The notes below the pieces were generated by a model, which was not told the DNA's origin, made no database searches, and saw only the letters and a program-made list of their open reading frames with translations. 64,000 bases of DNA from Devosia riboflavina (GTDB lineage: Bacteria > Pseudomonadota > Alphaproteobacteria > Rhizobiales > Devosiaceae), in assembly GCF_000743575.1 (NCBI RefSeq), contig NZ_JQGC01000005.1, forward strand, positions 57,889 to 121,888, written 5' to 3'. This document shows, piece after piece, positions 9,516 through 17,948 of this stretch. Position 1 is the first letter of the stretch; each line of letters opens with the position of its first letter. A program made the position numbers and the translations under genes.

Positions 9516-9704
9516 ATGGCAAAAGACAAGACCATCACCGTGAAGCAGATCGGTTCGCCGATCCGCCGCGAAAAGAGCCAGCGCGCGACCCTTATCGGTC
9601 TCGGGCTGAACAAGATGAACAAAGAGCGCGAGCTGGTTGATACGCCCGAAGTCCGTGGCATGATCAACAAGATCCCGCACCTCGTCCGTGTACTCGGCGA
9701 GTAA
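9516..9704 (+). CDS. rpmD: 50S ribosomal protein L30
   Basis: uL30 is a small 50S protein missing from some bacterial lineages. The 62-residue product contains [22 protein letters not shown] and ends [14 protein letters not shown], as usual for alphaproteobacteria. It lies between rpsE and rplO with short spacers. Confidence 0.97.
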   Translation: MAKDKTITVKQIGSPIRREKSQRATLIGLGLNKMNKERELVDTPEVRGMINKIPHLVRVLGE

Positions 9705-9719
9705 GAGGGAGCTCGACAA

Positions 9720-10223
9720 ATGACTCGTTTGAACGAACTTCGCGACAATCCCGGCTCCACCAAGGTCCGCGTTCGCGTCGGCCGTGGTATCGGTTCCGGC
9801 GTTGGCAAGACCGGTGGTCGTGGTGGCAAGGGCCAGACGGCTCGCGCCGGTGTCGCGATCAACGGCTTCGAAGGCGGCCAGATGCCCCTTCACATGCGTA
9901 TGCCGAAGCGTGGCTTCAATGCTTGGAACCCCAAGGATTGGAACCAGGTCCGCATCGACCGCATCCAGGCCTATATCGACAGCGGCAAGCTTGATGCCAA
10001 GGGCGTCATCGACGCTGCGGCTCTGGTTGCTGCCGGCGTTATCCGTCGTCCCAAGGACGGCGTGCGCCTGATCGGCTCCGAAGGCTTCACGGCCAAGAAG
10101 GTGACCTTCAAGGTTGACTACGCGACCAAGGGTGCAGCCGCAGCGATCGAAGCTGCCGGCGGCAAGGTCGACGTGATCCCGGTCAAGGAAACCTGGAAGA
10201 AGACCCCGTACGCTGCCAAGTAA
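9720..10223 (+). CDS. rplO: 50S ribosomal protein L15
   Basis: uL15 is a late-assembly 50S protein. The 167-residue product begins [20 protein letters not shown] and has the glycine-rich [24 protein letters not shown] segment (about residues 21-44). It is the last r-protein gene of the spc segment, and a strong terminator follows within 10 nt. Confidence 0.98.
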   Translation: MTRLNELRDNPGSTKVRVRVGRGIGSGVGKTGGRGGKGQTARAGVAINGFEGGQMPLHMRMPKRGFNAWNPKDWNQVRIDRIQAYIDSGKLDAKGVIDAAALVAAGVIRRPKDGVRLIGSEGFTAKKVTFKVDYATKGAAAAIEAAGGKVDVIPVKETWKKTPYAAK

Positions 10224-10232
10224 TTTGGCTTT

Positions 10233-10266
10233 GCGCACCCGGCCTTGTGGTCGGGTGCGCTTTTTT
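10233..10266 (+). terminator. Terminator after rplO
   Basis: A 9-bp perfect stem (GCGCACCCG 10233-10241, complement 10252-10260) with a 10-nt loop is followed by six T. It should stop most transcripts coming from the ribosomal genes before secY. Confidence 0.85.
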
Positions 10267-10269
10267 GGT

Positions 10270-10298
10270 TTGTTGCGCTGGGGGCGCAGTCTTATATG
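10270..10298 (+). promoter_or_regulatory. Candidate sigma-70 promoter of secY-adk
   Basis: TTGTTG at 10270-10275 and TATATG at 10293-10298 are 17 bp apart, close to the housekeeping consensus. The site lies just after the rplO terminator. It would give a secY leader of about 135 nt, including a 7-bp stem TAGAGCC 10388-10394 with 10423-10429 ending at the secY ribosome binding site. Confidence 0.55.
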
Positions 10299-10440
10299 CT
10301 CCCTGGGCGCTCCGAGCGCGCCTGGCCTCAAAGCCACGGAGCAGGGGCGGATAACTCCGCATCAAGAACCCTGCGGCAACGAAATTTTAGAGCCGACGAT
10401 TTGACGCGTTCAGCTCATATCAGGCTCTAGGGAGCGAAGT

Positions 10441-11778
10441 ATGGCGTCCGCAGCCGAGCAGCTAGCTCGCAATCTCTCATTCTCGACCTTTTCCAAGGCG
10501 AAAGCCCTGCAGCAGCGCATCTGGTTCACACTGGGCGCGCTGCTTGTCTATCGTTTGGGCACCTTCATTCCGGTTCCTGGCATCGATCCCGACGCGTTCC
10601 GCGCCACGTTCGAGCAGAGCCAGCAGGGCATCATCGGGATGTTCAACATGTTCTCCGGCGGCGCCGTGGAACGTATGGCCATCTTCGCTCTGAACCTCAT
10701 CCCCTACATTACGGCATCCATCGTCGTGCAGGTGATCGCCACGGCCTCGCCGCGCCTCGAAGCCCTCAAGAAAGAGGGTGAAGCCGGTCGCCGCAAGATG
10801 AACCAGTACACCCGCTATCTGGCGGTCGTGTTCTGCGCCGTCCAGGCATACGGCATCGCTGTGGGCCTCGAAGGCAGCCAGGGCGTGGTTCTCAATCCTG
10901 GCTGGTTCTTCCGCCTCTCGACCGTGATCACGCTGGTCGGCGGCACCATGTTCCTGATGTGGCTGGGTGAGCAGATCACCTCGCGCGGCGTCGGCAACGG
11001 TATCTCGCTGATCATCTTCGCCGGTATCGTGGCAAACTTGCCCTCGACCATCGCCCAGACCCTGGAACTCAGCCGTACTGGCGCCATTCCCGGCTTTGCT
11101 GCCCTTGGCATGATCGTCCTGGCTCTGGTGGTCATCGCCGCCATCGTCTTCTTCGAGCGCGCCCAGCGCCGGTTGCTGATCCAGTATCCGAAGCGTCAGG
11201 TGGGCAACAAGATGTTCCAGGGCGAGTCGTCGCACCTGCCTCTGAAGCTCAACACCTCGGGCGTTATCCCGGTGATCTTCGGCTCCTCGCTCCTGCTGCT
11301 GCCCGCGACCATCGCGTCGTTCGCCGCCCAGGGCAATGCGCCGGCCTGGCTCACCACGGTGACGGCGCTCCTCGGCCGCGGCCAGCCGCTTTATCTGGCG
11401 CTGTTCGCGTTCTTCATCATCTTCTTCGCCTTCTTCTACACGGCGATCGTCTTCAATCCGACCGAGACGGCCGACAACCTGAAGCGCTCTGGCGGCTTCA
11501 TTCCGGGCATTCGTCCGGGTGAACGCACTGCCCAGCACATCGACTATGTGTTGACGCGCATCACGGTTATCGGTGCACTCTATCTCACTGTTGTGGCTCT
11601 GATTCCGGAAGTGATGTTCAGCCAGCTCGCGGTCAGCCAGTTCATTGGCGGTACCTCGCTGCTGATCATGGTGACGGTGACCCTCGATACGGTCAGCCAG
11701 ATCCAGAGCCATCTCGTGGCCCAGCAATATGAAGGGCTGTTGAAGAAATCTCGCCTTGGAGGGGGCAAGCGCCGATGA
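10441..11778 (+). CDS. secY: Sec translocon channel subunit SecY
   Basis: SecY is the protein-conducting channel of the inner membrane, working with SecE, SecG and SecA. The 445-residue product has ten predicted membrane segments, the plug-proximal [20 protein letters not shown] region and the cytosolic loop with [22 protein letters not shown]. The ribosome binding site GGAGCGAAGT precedes the ATG. It is separated from rplO by a terminator and a candidate promoter, and overlaps adk by ATGA. Confidence 0.98.
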   Translation: MASAAEQLARNLSFSTFSKAKALQQRIWFTLGALLVYRLGTFIPVPGIDPDAFRATFEQSQQGIIGMFNMFSGGAVERMAIFALNLIPYITASIVVQVIATASPRLEALKKEGEAGRRKMNQYTRYLAVVFCAVQAYGIAVGLEGSQGVVLNPGWFFRLSTVITLVGGTMFLMWLGEQITSRGVGNGISLIIFAGIVANLPSTIAQTLELSRTGAIPGFAALGMIVLALVVIAAIVFFERAQRRLLIQYPKRQVGNKMFQGESSHLPLKLNTSGVIPVIFGSSLLLLPATIASFAAQGNAPAWLTTVTALLGRGQPLYLALFAFFIIFFAFFYTAIVFNPTETADNLKRSGGFIPGIRPGERTAQHIDYVLTRITVIGALYLTVVALIPEVMFSQLAVSQFIGGTSLLIMVTVTLDTVSQIQSHLVAQQYEGLLKKSRLGGGKRR

Positions 11779-12338
11779 GACTGATCCTGTTGGGACCGCC
11801 AGGGGCGGGGAAGGGCACGCAGGCAAAGATTCTGGTTGAGGCCTACGGCATCCCGCAATTGTCCACTGGTGACATCCTGCGGGCAGCCATCGCCGCACAA
11901 ACGCCCCTTGGGCTCGAAGCAAAGGCGATCATGGATCGGGGCGATCTCGTCTCGGACACCATCGTCAACGGCATCGTGTCCGAACGCATCGACGCTGAAG
12001 ACTGCAAGCCCGGCTTCATCCTCGATGGCTTCCCGCGCACCATCGCGCAGGCCGAAGCCCTCGATGACATGCTCAAGGCCAAGGGAATCAAGCTCGATGC
12101 CGTTATCGAGCTGACTGCCGATGCCGACGAACTGGTGCGGCGCGTCATTCAGCGCTCCAAGGACAGCAATCGCCCGGATGACAATCCAGAAGTCATCCGC
12201 AAGCGCCTCGATGTCTACCAGACCAGCACCGCCCCCCTCGTCGACTACTATAGCCGGCAGGGCCTGGTGAAGACGGTTGACGGCATGGAAGCGGTCGAAA
12301 CGGTGACGACGGCCATCAAGGCGGCCCTCGGCAAGTAA
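11775..12338 (+). CDS. adk: Adenylate kinase
   Basis: Interconverts ATP + AMP and 2 ADP. The P-loop [10 protein letters not shown] lies at residues 7-16; the AMP-binding segment has [13 protein letters not shown]. At 187 residues it lacks the zinc-type LID insertion of about 25-30 residues: the segment [19 protein letters not shown] is the short LID, as usual for alphaproteobacteria. Its start overlaps the secY stop by 4 bp, so secY-adk is one transcription unit. Confidence 0.97.
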   Translation: MRLILLGPPGAGKGTQAKILVEAYGIPQLSTGDILRAAIAAQTPLGLEAKAIMDRGDLVSDTIVNGIVSERIDAEDCKPGFILDGFPRTIAQAEALDDMLKAKGIKLDAVIELTADADELVRRVIQRSKDSNRPDDNPEVIRKRLDVYQTSTAPLVDYYSRQGLVKTVDGMEAVETVTTAIKAALGK

Positions 12339-12346
12339 TCTTCGGC

Positions 12347-12384
12347 AAGGCGAGTGTTGACTTCGCCTTTTCGAATCCTTAAAG
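12347..12384 (+). promoter_or_regulatory. Candidate weak terminator overlapping a promoter before rpsM
   Basis: AAGGCGA 12347-12353 can pair with TCGCCTT 12363-12369, followed by TT, a weak terminator after adk. The loop and 3' arm contain TTGACT (12357-12362), which with TTAAAG (12379-12384, 16-bp spacing) resembles a sigma-70 promoter. If real, rpsM-rpsK-rpoA-rplQ has its own promoter with a leader of about 120 nt. Confidence 0.45.
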
Positions 12385-12513
12385 AACCGCACCAGTCTCA
12401 TGGATTATTGGGCTGGTTTCGGTTTCTCACATTAGGTGGGGATCGAAATCCGGTCCCTTGTTGTTTGAATGACACCCGCCGCGATGGCGCGTGTTGAATG
12501 AAGGAGAGCAGAC

Positions 12514-12882
12514 GTGGCTCGTATTGCTGGCGTCAATATTCCGACGAACAAGCGCGTGGTGATCGCGCTGCAGTACATTCACGGTATCGGCGACAAGTTC
12601 GCCCAGGACATCGTCGAGAAGGTCGGTATTCCGGCCGAACGTCGCGTCAACGAACTGACCGACGCCGAAGTGATCCAGATCCGTGAAACCATCGACCGCG
12701 ACTATGTCGTGGAAGGTGATCTTCGCCGTAACGTTGCCATGAACATCAAGCGCTTGATGGATCTCGGCAACTATCGTGGCCTGCGCCACCGTCGTGGCCT
12801 GCCGGTCCGCGGTCAGCGTACCCACACCAATGCCCGCACCCGCAAGGGCCCGGCAAAGCCGATCGCCGGCAAGAAGAAGTAA
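12514..12882 (+). CDS. rpsM: 30S ribosomal protein S13
   Basis: uS13 sits in the 30S head and forms intersubunit bridges B1a/B1b. The 122-residue product reads [20 protein letters not shown] with the tRNA-contacting C-terminal tail [21 protein letters not shown]. It uses a GTG start with a strong AAGGAG ribosome binding site at 12501-12506. A 150-nt structured spacer follows. Confidence 0.98.
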   Translation: MARIAGVNIPTNKRVVIALQYIHGIGDKFAQDIVEKVGIPAERRVNELTDAEVIQIRETIDRDYVVEGDLRRNVAMNIKRLMDLGNYRGLRHRRGLPVRGQRTHTNARTRKGPAKPIAGKKK

Positions 12883-12888
12883 TTCCAC

Positions 12889-13010
12889 GCCTGCATGTGC
12901 AGGCTGGCATTTTGATTGGAAGCTGCGGATCGAGGTCTGGCTACCCTGTTAGGGGACGCCAAAGTCCTGATCCGCTTCTTCCGTGGTGGAGCTGCTGGCA
13001 TTACGGCAGC
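12889..13010 (+). promoter_or_regulatory. Structured spacer between rpsM and rpsK
   Basis: Three hairpins can form: GCCTGC 12889-12894 with 12899-12904; an interrupted stem of GCGGATC 12925-12931 with 12969-12975, AGG 12933-12935 with 12966-12968, TGGC 12938-12941 with 12958-12961 and CCCT 12944-12947 with 12951-12954; and GCTGC 12991-12995 with 13006-13010. None has a U-tract, so these look like RNA-binding or processing elements rather than terminators. Function unknown. Confidence 0.5.
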
Positions 13011-13032
13011 GCCGATACCCAAGAGGACCTGA

Positions 13033-13425
13033 ATGGCTAAGACTGATACCACGCGCATCCGCCGCAAGGAGCGCAAGAACATTACTTCGGGCGTTGCACA
13101 CGTGAACGCCTCCTTCAACAACACCATGATCACCATCGCCGACATGCAGGGCAACACGATTTCGTGGTCCTCGTCGGGCGTCATGGGCTTCAAGGGTTCG
13201 CGCAAGTCGACCCCCTATGCTGCCCAGGTTGCTGCCGAAGATGCTGCTAAGAAGGCCCAGGAACATGGCATGAAGACCCTTGAGGTCGAAGTGCGTGGTC
13301 CCGGTTCGGGCCGTGAATCTGCGCTCCGCGCTCTTCAGGCTGCTGGTTTCAACGTTACGTCCATCCGCGACGTGACCTCGATTCCGCACAACGGTTGCCG
13401 TCCGCGCAAGCGGCGCCGCGTCTAA
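13033..13425 (+). CDS. rpsK: 30S ribosomal protein S11
   Basis: uS11 lies on the 30S platform and helps select the Shine-Dalgarno helix and P-site tRNA. The 130-residue product has the conserved [20 protein letters not shown] and the C-terminal [21 protein letters not shown]. The order rpsM-rpsK-rpoA without rpsD is normal in alphaproteobacteria. Confidence 0.98.
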   Translation: MAKTDTTRIRRKERKNITSGVAHVNASFNNTMITIADMQGNTISWSSSGVMGFKGSRKSTPYAAQVAAEDAAKKAQEHGMKTLEVEVRGPGSGRESALRALQAAGFNVTSIRDVTSIPHNGCRPRKRRRV

Positions 13426-13447
13426 AGACTAGACCACTTGGTAAACT

Positions 13448-13505
13448 CCTGGCCTCGGGGCCAGGGGTTCTATTGTGTTTGCGGCGGTGCGGCCTCCGAG
13501 GCCGC
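13448..13505 (+). promoter_or_regulatory. Two hairpins between rpsK and rpoA
   Basis: CCTGGCC 13448-13454 pairs with 13459-13465 over a TCGG tetraloop, and GCGGCCT 13489-13495 pairs with 13499-13505 over a 3-nt loop. The first is followed by a mixed T-rich stretch (GGTTCTATTGTGTTT), so partial attenuation before rpoA is possible. The second ends 20 nt before the rpoA GTG. Confidence 0.55.
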
Positions 13506-13525
13506 GAATTTGAAAGGACAATACC

Positions 13526-14545
13526 GTGACGATCCAGAGGAACTGGCAGGAACTTATCAAGCCGACCAAGCTGGAGATTGTTTCGGATGGCGCTGACTCG
13601 CGTCATGCTTCGGTTATCGCCGAGCCGCTTGAACGCGGCTATGGCTTGACCCTTGGCAACGCTTTGCGTCGCGTCTTGCTGTCGTCGCTTCAGGGCGCGG
13701 CGGTAACCGCTATCCAGATCGATGGCATTCTGCACGAATTCTCGTCGCTTCCGGGCGTTCGGGAAGACATCACCGACCTCGTGCTGAACGTCAAGGAAAT
13801 CGCCATCAAGATGGGTGGCGAAGGCCCGAAGCGTCTTACTCTCTCCAAGCAGGGTCCGGGCGCCGTGACCGCTGGCGACATCAAGGTCTCCGGCGATATC
13901 GAAGTTCTGAACCCCGAACTCGTGATCTGCCACCTCGACGATGGTGCCGAGATCAACATCGAGTTCACTGTGAATACCGGCAAGGGCTATGTCCCGGCCG
14001 ACAAGAACCGTCCGGAAGATGCCCCCATCGGCTATATTCCGGTCGATGCCCTGTTCTCGCCTGTGCGCCGTGTCAGCTACAAGGTTGACGCGACCCGTGC
14101 CGGCGAAAGCCTCGACAAGGACAAGCTGACGCTATCCGTCGAAACCAATGGCGGCGTTTCGCCGGAAGATGCCGTGGCTTATGCCGCGCGTATTCTTCAG
14201 GACCAGCTTTCGGTCTTCGTCAACTTCGAAGAGCCCACCAAGGAAAAGGCCCAGGACGCTGTCCCGGAACTCGCCTTCAACCCGGCGCTGCTCAAGAAGG
14301 TCGACGAGCTCGAACTGTCTGTCCGTTCGGCCAACTGCCTCAAGAACGACAACATCGTCTATATCGGCGACCTCATCCAGAAGACGGAAGCCGAGATGCT
14401 GCGGACCCCGAACTTTGGCCGCAAGTCGCTCAACGAAATCAAGGAAGTCCTGGCACAGATGGGGCTTCATCTCGGGATGGACGTGGCCAATTGGCCGCCC
14501 GAGAATATCGATGACCTCGCCAAGCGCTACGAAGATCATTACTGA
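13526..14545 (+). CDS. rpoA: RNA polymerase alpha subunit
   Basis: The alpha dimer nucleates RNA polymerase assembly. The 339-residue product has the N-terminal dimerisation domain ([25 protein letters not shown], about residues 37-61), a linker near 235-255, and the C-terminal DNA- and activator-binding domain ([21 protein letters not shown] and [14 protein letters not shown]). It uses a GTG start with an AAAGGACA ribosome binding site. Confidence 0.98.
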   Translation: MTIQRNWQELIKPTKLEIVSDGADSRHASVIAEPLERGYGLTLGNALRRVLLSSLQGAAVTAIQIDGILHEFSSLPGVREDITDLVLNVKEIAIKMGGEGPKRLTLSKQGPGAVTAGDIKVSGDIEVLNPELVICHLDDGAEINIEFTVNTGKGYVPADKNRPEDAPIGYIPVDALFSPVRRVSYKVDATRAGESLDKDKLTLSVETNGGVSPEDAVAYAARILQDQLSVFVNFEEPTKEKAQDAVPELAFNPALLKKVDELELSVRSANCLKNDNIVYIGDLIQKTEAEMLRTPNFGRKSLNEIKEVLAQMGLHLGMDVANWPPENIDDLAKRYEDHY

Positions 14546-14576
14546 TCCGGCGCTGCCAAGATTTTAGGAGATACCC

Positions 14577-14999
14577 ATGCGACACGGTAATCGCGGCCGC
14601 AAACTCAGCCGTACCGCTTCCCACCGCAAGGCCATGTTTGCCAACATGTCCGCCGCTCTGATCAAGCACGAACAGATCGTCACCACGCTTCCCAAGGCCA
14701 AGGACCTGCGTCCGATCGTCGAGAAGCTGATCACCCTCGGCAAGCGCGGCGACCTGCACGCTCGCCGTCAGGCGATCGCGCAGATCCGCGACGAAGCCCA
14801 GGTTGCTAAGCTCTTTGCCGTTCTCGGCCCGCGCTATGCTGAACGTCAGGGCGGTTACATCCGCATCCTGAAGGCCGGCTTCCGCTATGGCGACAATGCC
14901 CCGCTGGCCGTGATCGAGTTCGTCGATCGCGACGTCAACGCCAAGGGCCTCGACTCCGGTCCGGTCCAGTACGCTGACGACGAAGCCGAAGCCGCATAA
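14577..14999 (+). CDS. rplQ: 50S ribosomal protein L17
   Basis: bL17 lies near the tunnel exit. The 140-residue product begins [20 protein letters not shown], the family signature, and carries an acidic C-terminal extension (ending ADDEAEAA). The AGGAGATACCC ribosome binding region precedes the ATG. It is the last gene of the ribosomal block and is followed by a strong terminator. Confidence 0.98.
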   Translation: MRHGNRGRKLSRTASHRKAMFANMSAALIKHEQIVTTLPKAKDLRPIVEKLITLGKRGDLHARRQAIAQIRDEAQVAKLFAVLGPRYAERQGGYIRILKAGFRYGDNAPLAVIEFVDRDVNAKGLDSGPVQYADDEAEAA

Positions 15000-15020
15000 G
15001 CTTCGCTTCCACCAAATTCA

Positions 15021-15049
15021 AAGGGCGGCCCCAGTGGCCGCCCTTTTTG
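15021..15049 (+). terminator. Terminator after rplQ
   Basis: A 10-bp perfect stem (AAGGGCGGCC 15021-15030, complement 15036-15045) with a 5-nt loop runs into a T-tract (15044-15048). It closes the ribosomal superoperon. Confidence 0.9.
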
Positions 15050-15080
15050 TTTTCCGGCACGGGACAATCACCCCGAGCAT

Positions 15081-15205
15081 GATGTCTTCCGCGCAGGATG
15101 TCACTCCGGCCACCCTCGATGTCATTCCACCGACGATGTCACTCCGCCGGCGATATCATTCCATCCGCGGGGTCATTCCACCCACGGTGTCATTCCCGCG
15201 AAAGC
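15081..15205 (+). repeat. Degenerate 17-bp tandem repeat array
   Basis: Consecutive units of consensus GATGTCATTCCACCSRC begin at 15118, 15135, 15152, 15169 and 15186, exactly 17 bp apart, preceded by a 21-bp and a 16-bp variant at 15097 and 15081. The last unit runs into a GTCATTCCCGCGAAAGC palindrome. Two more 17-bp units lie at 15368-15401, before the second copy of that palindrome. Confidence 0.8.
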
Positions 15206-15325
15206 AGGAACCTCAGTTTCCGGTTCGGCCGTAGTCGCGAACCCAGCGCGCGGGTCACCTGGAGTATCTCGCTCCCTCGCCAGATTCCCCTCCATCGTCA
15301 TTGCCGGGCTCATCCCGCGCGCGAT
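15186..15325 (+). repeat. Direct repeat, copy 1 of about 140 bp
   Basis: The segment starting GGTGTCATTCCCGCGAAAGC and running through GGCCGTAGTCGCGAACC and CTCGCTCCCTC to CATCGTCATTGCCGGGC recurs at 15402-15546 in the same order with scattered mismatches. It combines two palindrome families in one duplicated unit. Confidence 0.7.
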
Positions 15326-15401
15326 CTCTTCCACCCAAGGTGTCATTCCCGGCCCCCTTGGGCCCCCGGTGTCATTCCACCCTCGATGTCATTCCATCCA
15401 C

Positions 15402-15546
15402 GGTGTCATTCCCGCGAAAGCGGGAACCTCTGTTTTCGGCTCGGCCGTAGTCGCGAACCATCGCGCGGATCACTTGGAGTCTCTCGCTCCCTCACCAACC
15501 TTCCCCACCATCGTCATTGCCGGGCCCGTCCCGGCAATCCATCTCC
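15402..15546 (+). repeat. Direct repeat, copy 2 of about 140 bp
   Basis: Second copy of the segment at 15186-15325. Its palindromes are better preserved (CCCGCGAAAGCGGG near 15409; CATTGCCGGGCCCGTCCCGG near 15515), so it may be the less decayed copy. Confidence 0.7.
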
Positions 15547-15807
15547 CCTCCGCACAGACCACCGTGGCGAGCCCCCACCGAGAACAGCAAACCCCGACGC
15601 CCCAGTAGACCTCATCCTGAGCCCGTCGAAGGACGAGGTCGTGCCCCAGCCCTTCCACCCGTCTACCCATTATCCCCAACCGCAACCCCCGGCAGCGCCA
15701 GGAACCATCGACTTTCATGACCGTTCTCCACGATGCTGGGGTTCGGACTGTGAGCTCCAAACGCGCGCCTCCCTCCCCCTTGTGGGGAGGGAATGAGGGT
15801 GGGGGCT

Positions 15808-16200
15808 TTACCGGCCCGCCCGCGCCTCTGCCTCGGCCCGTGCCTTCAGCCTTTCCGGCGGCACACCCATGAATTCCCGCACTTCCACCGGCGCCCGACA
15901 AGCCACTGTCGCCTTCTTCCCCCATTCAACCGCTTCATCAAAGTCAGCACATTCGAGCACCCAAAACCCGCCGACATGCTCCTTCGCCTCGACGAACGGC
16001 CCATCGGTCACCACCATGCCGCCATTGTTCCGCGCCCTGATCGTCTTGGCGCGCGTCGCCGTCTGCAGGCCGCCGACGAACACGCGAACCCCCTTGGCGA
16101 TCATCTCCTCGTTGAGGTCGGAAATATCCTTGATCAGCGACGGGTCTTCCTTAGACGGGTCGTAGTCGTCAGGCAGGTGAATTGCGACCAGGAATTGCAT
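15808..16200 (-). CDS. YCII/DGPF-domain protein
   Basis: A 130-residue member of the YCII-related family (DGPF domain), a ferredoxin-like fold of mostly unknown function often found near extracytoplasmic-function sigma factors. Visible motifs are MQFLVAIHLPDDY, NNGGMVVTDGPFVEAKEHVGGFWVLECADFDEAVEWGKK and REFMG. The ATG at 16200 is chosen because GAGAGGAGACTAG precedes it; an upstream in-frame start at 16242 has no such site. It points away from the epimerase gene. No sigma factor gene is adjacent. The substrate is unknown. Confidence 0.85.
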   Translation of the reverse strand: MQFLVAIHLPDDYDPSKEDPSLIKDISDLNEEMIAKGVRVFVGGLQTATRAKTIRARNNGGMVVTDGPFVEAKEHVGGFWVLECADFDEAVEWGKKATVACRAPVEVREFMGVPPERLKARAEAEARAGR

Positions 16201-16388
16201 TCTAGTCTCCTCTCGAAACCGGCAGGCCGTCGCCGCCGTCACACCTAGACGAGTGGCGCGACCGAACTCAGACTAATTTATCCAATTTTCTTGTCGCCGC
16301 TTTTCCAATGTCCCCCGGACAAACCAAAAGCCGCTTCCGCGCGCCTCTTTGAGCGTGTAGGGCAGGGGTGAGAATTGGGGGCAGATTC

Positions 16389-17414
16389 ATGGACCGCATC
16401 CTCGTCACCGGGGCCTCCGGCTTCGTGGCCAAGCACGTCATTGGCGAACTCCTGCGCGCCGGTTTTCGCGTGCGTGGCACCGTCCGCAATCGCCGCAAGC
16501 TGACCTCCATCCAGGCCGCCATGGACCTCCTCGCGCCTGGTACTCAGGACCGCCTCGAAATCGTCGAAGCCGATCTCCTCGACGACGCCGGCTGGGCCTA
16601 TGCCATGGAAGACGTGCAGGCGGTCATGCATGTCGCGACCGTCATCGTGGCCGAAGAACCCCGCGACCCGTCCACCGTCATCCGCCCCGCCGTAGAAGGC
16701 ACCGAGCGCGTGCTGCGCTTCGCCCGCGCCGAAGGCATCCGCCGCATCATCATGACCTCGTCCATCGCCACCGTCGGCTACGGCCACGGCCACGAAACCG
16801 GCAAGCGCACCTATACCGAGGCCGATTTCACCGATCTGACCAAGATGCGCCGCCCTTGGGCCTATTGCACCGGCAAAACCCGCGCCGAGCAGGCCGCCTG
16901 GGCCTTCGCCAATGGCCAGGGCATGCAACTGACCACCATCCACCCCGGCGCCATCCTTGGCCCCGCCAGCGACCCGGAAACCAGCATTTCCCTCGGACTC
17001 GTCGGCGGCCTCCTCGATGGCTCCACCCCCGCCATGCCCCGCATCGGCTTCGCCATCAGCGACGTCCGCGACGTCGCCGCCATGCATCTCGCAGCCCTGC
17101 AACACCAGGACAGCATCGGCCAGCGCTATCTCTGCACCGGCCCCTATCAAAGCTTTGAGGACGTCGCGACGATCCTCCGCAAGGCCTATCCGGACTATCC
17201 GGTGACCCTGAAAACCATCCCCGACTGGATCATGCGTATTGTCGCCCTGGCGGGCGGCCCCGTCCGCCAGATCATCAACGACATGGGCAACGAGAAGCAT
17301 TTTGACGGCAGCAAAGGCGAAAAGCTCCTCGGCCGCCCCTATCACACTTCGGAAGAAGCTGTGCTCAGCGCCGCCGAAAGCCTGATCCGTTTCAACCTCA
17401 TCAAGGCAAAGTAA
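16389..17414 (+). CDS. NAD(P)-dependent epimerase/reductase (extended SDR)
   Basis: A 341-residue extended short-chain dehydrogenase of the dihydroflavonol-reductase-like type. The Rossmann motif GASGFVAKH is at the N-terminus (MDRILVTGASGFV), and the catalytic YxxxK is in WAYCTGKTRAE, where Y is followed by CTGK. MTSSIATVGYG supplies the usual Ser/Thr. The ATG at 16389 is preferred over a GTG at 16368 because GGGGGCAG lies just upstream. Its 3' end overlaps the convergent kinase-like gene by 14 bp. The substrate is not predictable. Confidence 0.88.
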   Translation: MDRILVTGASGFVAKHVIGELLRAGFRVRGTVRNRRKLTSIQAAMDLLAPGTQDRLEIVEADLLDDAGWAYAMEDVQAVMHVATVIVAEEPRDPSTVIRPAVEGTERVLRFARAEGIRRIIMTSSIATVGYGHGHETGKRTYTEADFTDLTKMRRPWAYCTGKTRAEQAAWAFANGQGMQLTTIHPGAILGPASDPETSISLGLVGGLLDGSTPAMPRIGFAISDVRDVAAMHLAALQHQDSIGQRYLCTGPYQSFEDVATILRKAYPDYPVTLKTIPDWIMRIVALAGGPVRQIINDMGNEKHFDGSKGEKLLGRPYHTSEEAVLSAAESLIRFNLIKAK

Positions 17415-17937
17415 GCCCCCAGGCTCGATAGAGCCGGTCCAACTCGCGCTCATTCCGGCACACGGCCACCGGCAACCCAGTGCCCTCGGCCATAGCCCGC
17501 AGCTTCGCGCCTGACCGGCGCGTGTGCCACAGCCAGTGGATCATCGCCCACTTGATCGAGTCCCGATTGCCCTCCAGCCCCCCCGCGCGCCGCTCCCCCA
17601 GCGTGCGCCGGAAATAGCGCAGATACCGCCGCCACAGCGCCTCATCGAGCGAAATGATCCCCGTCGCCCGCTGCAACCGTGCCGGCATGATGGCCGAATA
17701 GTTCCCGTCCATCACCCATTCCGGCTCGGCAATCGCCGCCTCGTGCAGCGCCTCGAATTCGTGATCCGGCCGCTGCACCCAATCTGTTTGCGGCGCATGC
17801 CGGAAGAGGTCCACGTGTTCAGCCGGAATCCCAACCTTCTTCCCGATCGCCACCGCCAGCGTCGATTTTCCCGCATTGGTCGGCCCCACGATCATGATCC
17901 GCCGGCCCAATGAGGAAAGTTCCGGCAGATCGTCCAT
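17401..17937 (-). CDS. P-loop nucleotide kinase-like protein
   Basis: A 178-residue P-loop NTPase with Walker A VGPTNAGKSTL (about residues 17-27) and the Tyr-rich, Arg-rich C-terminal half typical of adenylate-kinase-like or 'DNA topology modulation' (FlaR-like) ATPases (EPEWVMDGNYSAIMPARLQRATGIISLD). The DGNY segment is a hallmark of this group. It overlaps the convergent epimerase gene by 14 bp. It lies 11 bp after the flavoenzyme gene on the same strand, so the two are likely co-transcribed. The substrate is unknown. Confidence 0.8.
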   Translation of the reverse strand: MDDLPELSSLGRRIMIVGPTNAGKSTLAVAIGKKVGIPAEHVDLFRHAPQTDWVQRPDHEFEALHEAAIAEPEWVMDGNYSAIMPARLQRATGIISLDEALWRRYLRYFRRTLGERRAGGLEGNRDSIKWAMIHWLWHTRRSGAKLRAMAEGTGLPVAVCRNERELDRLYRAWGLTLP

Positions 17938-17948
17938 GATCGTCGCTC

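Larger units (their letters stand above)
15050..15807. repeat. Repeat-rich region without genes
   Basis: About 760 bp with no convincing gene. It holds a tandem array of 17-bp units, two diverged copies of a segment of about 140 bp, palindromes of the GTCATTCCCGCGAAAGCGGG and CATTGCCGGGC..CCCGGCAAT types, a CATCCTGAGCCCGTCGAAGG element near 15610-15640, and a CCCTCCCCCTTGTGGGGAGG element near 15770-15793. Open frames here are products of the repeats and have no family likeness. Confidence 0.75.

Noticed and set aside
15097..15205. Possible CRISPR array
   Set aside because: Units are 17 bp, contiguous and degenerate, with no spacers, and no cas gene is present.
15098..15796. 232-codon plus-strand frame in the gap after rplQ
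   Set aside because: It runs through the tandem and palindromic repeats; the product is His/Arg/Pro-rich repeat translation without a ribosome binding site.
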